Source: Candidatus Sulfotelmatobacter sp. (lineage in GTDB: Bacteria; Acidobacteriota; Terriglobia; Terriglobales; SbA1). From it: a stretch of 21,129 nucleotides of DNA. Below are positions 15,203 to 21,129 of the stretch, in pieces; position 1 is the first letter of the stretch; every line of letters begins with the position of its first letter. The notes beneath the pieces were generated by a model. The model was not told the origin of the DNA. It did not search any database and worked only from the letters and a program-made list of their open reading frames with translations. The stretch covers positions 1 to 21,129 of the forward strand of contig JASLEQ010000636.1 in the NCBI GenBank assembly GCA_030151135.1, given 5' to 3'. Both the position numbers and the translations under genes were made by a program.

Positions 15203-17983
15203 ATGGCGTTCTGTTCATTCTGCGGTACGGAGCTCACTCCCAACGTCAACTTCTGCGCTACTTGCGGCAAGCCCGTGACCAGCAGCAAGGCGGCTTCGCG
15301 TCCGGGCGAAGACGCCACTATCGATTACGAAGCGACGGCGGCCTATGCGTCGCCGCTGCCGCCCGCGCCGCGCCCAGTTTCCGGTTCTTCTTCAAAGCCC
15401 TCTTCCAAGAGTTCCGCGGTCGCTGAATACCTGCTCAGTGAAGGCCGCTTTCTTCCGGGACGCCTCCTCGCCGGCCGCTACCGCATCATCGCCCTTCTCG
15501 GTAAAGGTGGCATGGGTGAGGTTTACCGCGCTGACGATCTCACATTGGGTCAGGCCGTTGCCATGAAGTTTCTTCCCGACGAAGCCCTGAGCAATGAAGG
15601 TTTGCTCGAACGTTTCAAGAACGAAGTTCGAATCGCCCGGCGTGTTTCACATCCCAATGTCTGCCGCGTATATGACGTCGGGGAAGTAGACGGACAAACA
15701 TTCTTCACCATGGAGTACGTCGATGGCGAGGATCTGGCGTCGTTGCTGCGCCGCATCGGCCGTCTTCCGCAGGACAAGGCCGTGGAGATGGCGCGCCAGC
15801 TCTGTGCGGGACTCTCCGCCGCCCATACCAAAGGCGTGCTCCATCGCGATCTGAAACCTGCCAACATCATGCTCGATGGCCGCGGCCAGGTCGTCATCAC
15901 CGACTTCGGCCTTGCCGGCGTCGCCGACGACATTCGCGGTCCTGAGGTTCGTAGCGGCACCCCGGCTTACATGGCGCCGGAACAACTGGAGGGTAGGGAA
16001 GTCAGCACGCTGAGCGATATCTATGCGCTAGGACTCGTGCTCTATGAGATTTTCACCGGGAAACGAGCGTTCTCCGAGAAGAAACCCGGCGCGGATCACA
16101 CGCCGAGCCGGCCGTCGTCGGTGGTGAAAGATCTTGATCCGGTAATCGAGAAAGTGATTCTGCGCTGCCTGGAAGAGAATCCCGCATCCCGTCCTGCAAA
16201 TGCGCTGGCTGTTTCGGCTGCGCTGCCGGGAGGCGATCCGCTGGCCGCTGCACTGGCTGCCGGCGAAACTCCCTCGCCCGAACTGGTCGCAGCTTCCGGC
16301 GAAACCGAAGGCCTTCGCCCCACGGCCGCCGTCGCGATTCTCGCCGGCGTTCTGGTTGGATTGGCCTTCGCGATCGGTCTTTCGGTCCGCTACAACGGAT
16401 ACGACCGCATGAATCTCGAAATGACGCCGGAAGTGCTGACTGAGAAGGCGCATGAAGTGATCGCGCGACTGGGATACGAAGGCAAGCCGGCGGATAGCGC
16501 CTACGATCTCGATATCGATGGCGATTTTCAGAACGCGGTGCAGAAGAACGATAAGCCGCGACCCGATTGGGACGCGGTGCTGCGGGGGCGCCCTTCACTC
16601 CTGATGTATTGGTACCGGCAGAGCCCCGACACGATGTCACCCAATGAATTCCGGGATAATCTGTTGACGCCCGCCGTCATCTCGGAGACCGACCCCCCGA
16701 ATACCCTCTCGGGAATGATCAATGTGCATCTTGATCCACAAGGGCGGCTTACGTTCTTCCAGGCGATTCCGGCGGAAAAGTTGGACGCGAGCAAACAGAT
16801 ACCGAACGCGCCGACCGCCCCCGCGGCTACACCATTCGACTGGAACATTGCTTTCAGTGCGGCCGGACTTGACCCATCAAAGTTGCAGGCCGCGCAGCCG
16901 ATGTGGAATTCGCTGGCAGCGTCGGACGTGCGGATGGCGTGGACGGGAGTGTGGCCTGGATCAACTCGTCCGCTGCGCGTGGAAGCCGCGTCATTTCAGG
17001 GCAAACTCGTCTTCTTCCGGATGGTCGGGGATTGGACCAAGCCCCCGCGCATGGTGAGCACTGAACCGAAGTCGTTCGGTGACAAACTGGGCCGGTGGGT
17101 GGGAATCGTCCTGCTTCTAGGGGGACTTGTCGGCGGTTGTTTCCTGGCACGCCGAAATTACCTGCGTGGCAGGGGAGACCGGGAAGGCGCAAGGCGGCTG
17201 GCAATTTTGGTTTTCTTGCTCGAGATGGGATTGTTCGTTTGTCGAGCGCACGTAGCCAGCCTCGGCGATGGTATTGGCGACACAATCATTGCTATCAGCA
17301 CAGCGATGTTTATCGGAGCTGCGATCTGGATGCTTTACATGGCGGTCGAGCCCTGGGTCCGGCGCCAGTGGCCGAACACGATCATCTCCTGGACTCGACT
17401 TCTATCGGGCAATTTCAAAGATCCCGTGGTAAGCCGCGACGTGCTGCTGGGCGTGGCGCTGGGTGTCGTTTGGATCGTGGTTTTCGACGTGCGCTATCTC
17501 TTCATGCTGCATTTTGGCGCTTCCCCCGGTCTCGGAAGCACAGACGTGCTGATGGGAGGGCGCCAGGCGCTTGGGGGATGGTTGCGTCAGTGGCCGCAGT
17601 CGATTCAAACGACACTGTTGTTTTTTCTTTTACTCATGGGGCTCAAGGCAGTTCTGAGAAAACAGTGGCTGGCTGCGATAGTCTTCGTCGCCATTTTTGC
17701 GTTACCCCGCATGCTGTCCAGTGACCATGCTGCCATCGACGGACCTGCATTCATCCTTGTCTATGCCATCGCAGTCCTGATCGTTATTCGGTTCGGGCTG
17801 GTTCCCCTTGTCATTGCGATTTTCACGATCAATCTGCTTGCAAATATTCCGTTTTCTCCTGACTTCTCGGCCTGGTACATGACAAGTTCGGTGGCGGCGC
17901 TTCTTAGCGTGCTAGCGATCACGGGCTGGGGCTTCTATCACTCGCTCGGTGGCCGTCCTCTCTTGAAGATGGACACGGATTAG
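15203..17983 (+). CDS. Zinc-ribbon Ser/Thr protein kinase with multi-span membrane C-terminus
   Basis: A 926-residue kinase. ATG 15203 is chosen over the in-frame TTG 15143 because the protein then begins at a zinc ribbon, and GGGGA lies 10 nt upstream. Order: zinc ribbon (Cys4, Cys7, Cys18, Cys21); a Ser/Pro-rich linker (about 28-75); a PknB-like kinase domain (about 93-342) with the G-K-G-G-M-G-E-V loop (100-107), Lys122, Glu141, H-R-D-L-K-P-A-N (214-221), D-F-G (234-236) and A-P-E (258-260), so catalytically complete; a transmembrane helix (about 373-394); an outside region (about 398-628) with two related halves; then about 7-8 spans (630-912). It should phosphorylate proteins on Ser/Thr in response to a signal sensed outside or in the membrane. 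The substrate and signal are unknown, and no phosphatase is adjacent. Confidence 0.93.
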   Translation: MAFCSFCGTELTPNVNFCATCGKPVTSSKAASRPGEDATIDYEATAAYASPLPPAPRPVSGSSSKPSSKSSAVAEYLLSEGRFLPGRLLAGRYRIIALLGKGGMGEVYRADDLTLGQAVAMKFLPDEALSNEGLLERFKNEVRIARRVSHPNVCRVYDVGEVDGQTFFTMEYVDGEDLASLLRRIGRLPQDKAVEMARQLCAGLSAAHTKGVLHRDLKPANIMLDGRGQVVITDFGLAGVADDIRGPEVRSGTPAYMAPEQLEGREVSTLSDIYALGLVLYEIFTGKRAFSEKKPGADHTPSRPSSVVKDLDPVIEKVILRCLEENPASRPANALAVSAALPGGDPLAAALAAGETPSPELVAASGETEGLRPTAAVAILAGVLVGLAFAIGLSVRYNGYDRMNLEMTPEVLTEKAHEVIARLGYEGKPADSAYDLDIDGDFQNAVQKNDKPRPDWDAVLRGRPSLLMYWYRQSPDTMSPNEFRDNLLTPAVISETDPPNTLSGMINVHLDPQGRLTFFQAIPAEKLDASKQIPNAPTAPAATPFDWNIAFSAAGLDPSKLQAAQPMWNSLAASDVRMAWTGVWPGSTRPLRVEAASFQGKLVFFRMVGDWTKPPRMVSTEPKSFGDKLGRWVGIVLLLGGLVGGCFLARRNYLRGRGDREGARRLAILVFLLEMGLFVCRAHVASLGDGIGDTIIAISTAMFIGAAIWMLYMAVEPWVRRQWPNTIISWTRLLSGNFKDPVVSRDVLLGVALGVVWIVVFDVRYLFMLHFGASPGLGSTDVLMGGRQALGGWLRQWPQSIQTTLLFFLLLMGLKAVLRKQWLAAIVFVAIFALPRMLSSDHAAIDGPAFILVYAIAVLIVIRFGLVPLVIAIFTINLLANIPFSPDFSAWYMTSSVAALLSVLAITGWGFYHSLGGRPLLKMDTD

Positions 17984-17993
17984 TGGTCCGCAT

Positions 17994-19238
17994 CTACGCT
18001 GCAGCTTGTATCGCTCCATCCGGAATTTCAGCTGGTTGCTGCCTTGTTTCCGGAACGCACAGGGTAAAGATCGTGGCCCCGACCACGGCCAATCCGGCGA
18101 ATACAAGGAACGTGGTCTTGAATCCCACGTGCTGCAGCATGAATCCGCTGATCACCGGCCCAACAACTCCGCCAATGGCGAGCGCGGTGGCAAACAGTCC
18201 TGCCAGCGTATTGAATTTGCCTTTGCCTCGCGTTAAGTCGGCTGCGAGACTGATCACCACCACCCCATAAATTCCTGCGCCAATCCCGTCGAGGGATTGC
18301 AGCCAGATGATCGCGCGGGGATCGTGCGCCAGTACGTATGACACGATCCTGAGCGGAAGCACCCAGAACGCTATGGCCAACACAGGCTTCCGCCCCCAAC
18401 GATCTCCAAATTTTCCTGCGAAGATGGCGACCGGCACCATCACAATCTGCGCTGTCAACACAGTCGCCGTCATCAGGCTATCGGAGCCGCCAAGCTTCTT
18501 CACATAGAGCGCGGTCAGCGGCAAAATGGGCGCATTTGCCAGATGAAAAAGAAAAATCGCGATGAACACGATCAGGATGGTCCGGTTCTTCAGCAAGTCC
18601 TTCCAGCCGACGGACTTCGAGTCTTTGTCGCTCAAGCCAGTCGCAACGTGTTCATCCAAATCGTCCGGCCGGATCAGCAGCACGGAAGCGGCCGCCAGCA
18701 TCGAGGAAACCCCGACCGAATAAAAAACAGAACTCACGCCCAGCCACTTCACGAGACCCATGGCTGCAACTGCGGCAACGATATTGCCGGCATGGTTCCA
18801 TCCCTGGTTCGTTCCGGCGGTCTTGTTCAGCAGTTCGTGTCCGACGAGAGCCAGTGCCAATGCGCCGAGCAATGGTGCGAAAAAGCTTTGCGCGGCTCCC
18901 GAAAGGAACAGGACGGTGTCCACTGTTTTCTGATGCCCCGCGATGATGGGCACCGCCGCGAAACAGAGGCCCGTCGCGACCGCCGCAACGGCAAACAGCG
19001 CTCGCCGCCACGAGATCCGGTCACACAGAATGCCCGCGGGAGTCTGCATCACCAGGGTGCCTAGCCCTGCCGCCGCGGTTGCGATGCCGATCGCGTCATA
19101 GCGCCAGCCATGCTCTTTCAGTAGCACTCCCAATACCGGTAGAAGGACGCCGACCATCTCGGCCTGGAAGAAGTTAATCGCGTTCAGTCCGAAAAAGCTC
19201 TGCTTCGAAAAGCCGCGGGAAGTTGCTGGAGCGGGCAT
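17994..19238 (-). CDS. MFS transporter
   Basis: About 414 residues from ATG 19238, which is preferred to TTG 19289 because GAGG precedes it and the extra 17 residues are polar and unlike the family. Twelve hydrophobic spans fall in two halves. The motif-A loop occurs twice: G-I-L-C-D-R-I-S-W-R-R after span 2 and G-K-F-G-D-R-W-G-R-K-P after span 8, which is diagnostic of the major facilitator superfamily. A charged central loop (R-P-D-D-L-D-E-H) separates the halves. It is a proton- or gradient-driven transporter of unknown substrate; drug or metabolite export is possible. Its stop is only 10 nt from that of the convergent kinase gene, and I see no terminator between them. Confidence 0.9.
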   Translation of the reverse strand: MPAPATSRGFSKQSFFGLNAINFFQAEMVGVLLPVLGVLLKEHGWRYDAIGIATAAAGLGTLVMQTPAGILCDRISWRRALFAVAAVATGLCFAAVPIIAGHQKTVDTVLFLSGAAQSFFAPLLGALALALVGHELLNKTAGTNQGWNHAGNIVAAVAAMGLVKWLGVSSVFYSVGVSSMLAAASVLLIRPDDLDEHVATGLSDKDSKSVGWKDLLKNRTILIVFIAIFLFHLANAPILPLTALYVKKLGGSDSLMTATVLTAQIVMVPVAIFAGKFGDRWGRKPVLAIAFWVLPLRIVSYVLAHDPRAIIWLQSLDGIGAGIYGVVVISLAADLTRGKGKFNTLAGLFATALAIGGVVGPVISGFMLQHVGFKTTFLVFAGLAVVGATIFTLCVPETRQQPAEIPDGAIQAAA

Positions 19239-19289
19239 AATCCTCAAGTCGAGGGCGCCGAAACGGCCTTGGCGACCAGTGTCCAGCAA

Positions 19290-19423
19290 CAGATGCGGAA
19301 TTCGCTTCCGGAGTTTGGTAAACGCTTGTAAAGGCGGGACTTATTTGTAACGTGGGTTAAAATTTCTTTCCCGGATTCAAACCAACCTTTCCGCAACCTT
19401 CGGCCTGCTGGGATCATCTAAAA
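19290..19423. other. MFS-dnaK divergent gap
   Basis: This stretch is relatively A/T-rich compared with the flanking genes and should carry the MFS promoter, but I cannot pick one confidently. No coding frame, RNA gene or CIRCE-type repeat is visible. Confidence 0.4.
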
Positions 19424-19453
19424 CTTGACAACGATTCACTCAAGCCATATCAT
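19424..19453 (+). promoter_or_regulatory. dnaK promoter, sigma-70 and sigma-32 consensus overlapping
   Basis: TTGACA (19425-19430), a 17-nt spacer and TATCAT (19448-19453) are a near-perfect sigma-70 promoter. The same stretch also reads CTTGACA (19424-19430), 13 nt, GCCATAT (19444-19450), one mismatch in each element from the sigma-32 consensus CTTGAAA and CCCATNT. Transcription would start near 19460, giving a leader of about 66 nt. A second TTGACA at 19492 has no matching -10. Confidence 0.6.
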
Positions 19454-19525
19454 CTGGCTGATTATAAAGCAGTTGTGCGGCGTAAATGTTGTTGACAAAG
19501 GACTTATCAAGTTTAGGAGGCAAGT

Positions 19526-21129
19526 ATGGCCAAGATTATCGGGATTGACCTCGGTACCACCAATTCCTGCGTAGCCGTCATGGAAGGTGGAGAGCCCAAG
19601 GTCATTGCCAATGAAGAAGGAGGGCGGACGACGCCCTCGGTAGTCGGATTCACCAAAACGGGCGAGCGGCTCGTCGGACAGGTTGCAAAACGCCAGGCAA
19701 TCACGAATCCGGAGAACACGGTTTATTCGATCAAGCGGTTCATGGGACGCCGCTATGACGAAGTTGGCGAAGAAATCAAGATGGTTCCATACAAGGTCGT
19801 TCGGCAGGGCGATCACGTCGCCGTGTTGGCGCAAGGCAAGGAGTACACGCCACCGCAGGTTTCCGCGTTGATTCTGCAGAAACTAAAGAAGGCGGCGGAA
19901 GACTACCTCGGAGAGAAAATCACCGAGGCCGTCATCACCGTGCCCGCGTACTTCAATGACGCGCAACGGCAGGCGACGAAAGATGCCGGACAGATCGCCG
20001 GACTCGAAGTGAAGCGCATCATCAATGAGCCCACGGCAGCGGCGCTGGCGTACGGACTCGACAAAGGTAAGGACGAGACGATAGCGGTGTACGACTTCGG
20101 TGGCGGAACGTTCGATATTTCGATTCTTGAAGTCGGCGAAGGCGTGATCGAGGTGAAAGCGACCAACGGTGACACTCACCTTGGCGGCGACAATCTGGAC
20201 CAGCGTCTGGTGGATTGGCTTATCGACGAATTCAAGAAAGACGAAGGCCTTGACCTGCGCGGCAAGGGCAATGAGATGGCGCTGCAGCGTCTGCGGGACG
20301 CGGCGGAGCGCGCCAAGATCGAGCTCTCGACCACGATGGAGACCGAAATCAATCTGCCATTCATCACGGCGGATGCCAGCGGTCCCAAGCACCTGGTCAA
20401 GAAGCTGACCCGGGCGAAGCTCGAGTCGATGGTGGAAGACATCATCCAGAAGTCGGTGGGTCCGTGCAAGCAATGCATGAAGGACGCCGGCGTCGACACC
20501 AGCAAGATCAATGAAGTCGTGCTAGTCGGCGGACAGACTCGTATGCCTCGCATTCAGCAGCTCGTGAAAGAGCTGTTCGGACGTGAAGGCCACAAGGGCG
20601 TGAATCCGGATGAAGTTGTCGCAGTAGGTGCGGCAGTTCAGGCCGGCGTGCTGGGCGGTGAAGTGAAAGACCTGCTGCTGCTGGACGTGACTCCGCTGAC
20701 ATTGTCGATTGAAACGCTGGGCGGCGTGGCTACGCAGATGATTCCGCGGAACACGACGATTCCGACCAAGAAGACGGAGACGTTTTCGACCGCGGCGGAC
20801 AACCAGAATTCGGTTGAAGTTCACGTGCTGCAGGGTGAGCGTCCCATGGCGGCGCAGAACCGGACTCTGGGCAAGTTCCATTTGACCGGACTGCCACCGG
20901 CTCCGCGAGGCGTGCCGCAGATCGAGGTGACGTTCGACATTGATGCCAACGGCATTTTGAACGTGACCGCGAAAGACATGGCCACGGGCAAAGACCAGAA
21001 GATCACGATTACGTCGTCTTCGGGTCTAAGCAAAGAGGAAGTGGAGCGCATGGCGAAGGAAGCCGATGCGCACTCGGCCGAGGACAAGGCGCAGCGCGAC
21101 TCGATCGATGCGAAAAACCAGCTCGACTC
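19526..21129 (+). CDS. dnaK: Molecular chaperone DnaK (Hsp70), 3' end outside the window
   Basis: The first 534 codons of DnaK, open to the right edge. The full protein should be about 630-640 residues, so the missing part is the end of the lid and the tail. DnaK binds exposed hydrophobic segments of client proteins in an ATP cycle driven by DnaJ and GrpE. The ATPase domain starts [10 protein letters not shown] (5-14) and contains [16 protein letters not shown] and [10 protein letters not shown]. The linker D-L-L-L-L-D-V-T-P leads into the substrate-binding domain. ATG 19526 has a perfect AGGAGG 5 nt upstream. Cys314 and Cys317 form a C-K-Q-C pair within the ATPase domain, where one of these positions is more usually not Cys. 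No grpE, hrcA or dnaJ lies upstream. Confidence 0.97.
   Translation, partial: MAKIIGIDLGTTNSCVAVMEGGEPKVIANEEGGRTTPSVVGFTKTGERLVGQVAKRQAITNPENTVYSIKRFMGRRYDEVGEEIKMVPYKVVRQGDHVAVLAQGKEYTPPQVSALILQKLKKAAEDYLGEKITEAVITVPAYFNDAQRQATKDAGQIAGLEVKRIINEPTAAALAYGLDKGKDETIAVYDFGGGTFDISILEVGEGVIEVKATNGDTHLGGDNLDQRLVDWLIDEFKKDEGLDLRGKGNEMALQRLRDAAERAKIELSTTMETEINLPFITADASGPKHLVKKLTRAKLESMVEDIIQKSVGPCKQCMKDAGVDTSKINEVVLVGGQTRMPRIQQLVKELFGREGHKGVNPDEVVAVGAAVQAGVLGGEVKDLLLLDVTPLTLSIETLGGVATQMIPRNTTIPTKKTETFSTAADNQNSVEVHVLQGERPMAAQNRTLGKFHLTGLPPAPRGVPQIEVTFDIDANGILNVTAKDMATGKDQKITITSSSGLSKEEVERMAKEADAHSAEDKAQRDSIDAKNQLD

Noticed and set aside
19290..19525. CIRCE operator ahead of dnaK
   Set aside because: No 9-bp TTAGCACTC/GAGTGCTAA-type inverted repeat is present anywhere in the gap.
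19883..20473. 196-codon open frame on the minus strand inside dnaK
   Set aside because: It lies wholly antisense to strongly conserved DnaK sequence, has no recognisable domain and is a by-product of GC-rich codon use.

Overview
The window is moderately GC-rich, densely coded bacterial chromosome. It holds 17 complete protein genes, one partial gene (dnaK, cut by the right edge) and short regulatory gaps. I see no tRNA, rRNA, insertion sequence, phage gene or CRISPR array. The gene set suggests Acidobacteriota (Koribacter/Terriglobia-like): a zinc-ribbon Ser/Thr kinase with a membrane tail, a beta-propeller lipoprotein, a CRP/FNR protein with a long N-terminal extension and a small basic coiled-coil protein. 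This is inference from protein style, not from a marker gene.

Layout. 1-910: unassigned sequence, then a secreted protein of unknown function. 911-1347: a gene-free gap with three successive hairpins, a G-rich tract and the terminator of the next gene. 1348-4782: an alpha/beta hydrolase (perhydrolase/haloperoxidase type, minus strand) diverges from a thiolase-acetyltransferase pair, followed by a secreted DUF4412-like protein. 4823-6978: a beta-propeller lipoprotein (minus) diverges from a LytTR response regulator with a good promoter. 7169-10180: two regulators on the minus strand, a CRP/FNR-family protein with FNR-like cysteines and a GAF-AAA-Fis sigma-54 activator. 10438-13467: a plus-strand run of a small coiled-coil protein, purS, glmS and a membrane-anchored protein. 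13499-15088: a polytopic GT-C-like membrane protein (minus). 15203-17983: a large zinc-ribbon Ser/Thr kinase with an extracytoplasmic domain and a multi-span C-terminus. 17994-19238: an MFS transporter (minus). 19526-end: dnaK.

Most of this is ordinary housekeeping and regulation. The points most worth a second look are: two adjacent genes whose -10 boxes sit against their start codons with no Shine-Dalgarno (probable leaderless mRNAs); the FNR-type cysteine pattern in the CRP-family protein; the kinase fused to an extracytoplasmic sensor-like region and a multi-span membrane domain; and a dnaK promoter that fits both sigma-70 and sigma-32 consensus sequences with no CIRCE operator. I did not find a clearly new multi-gene system.
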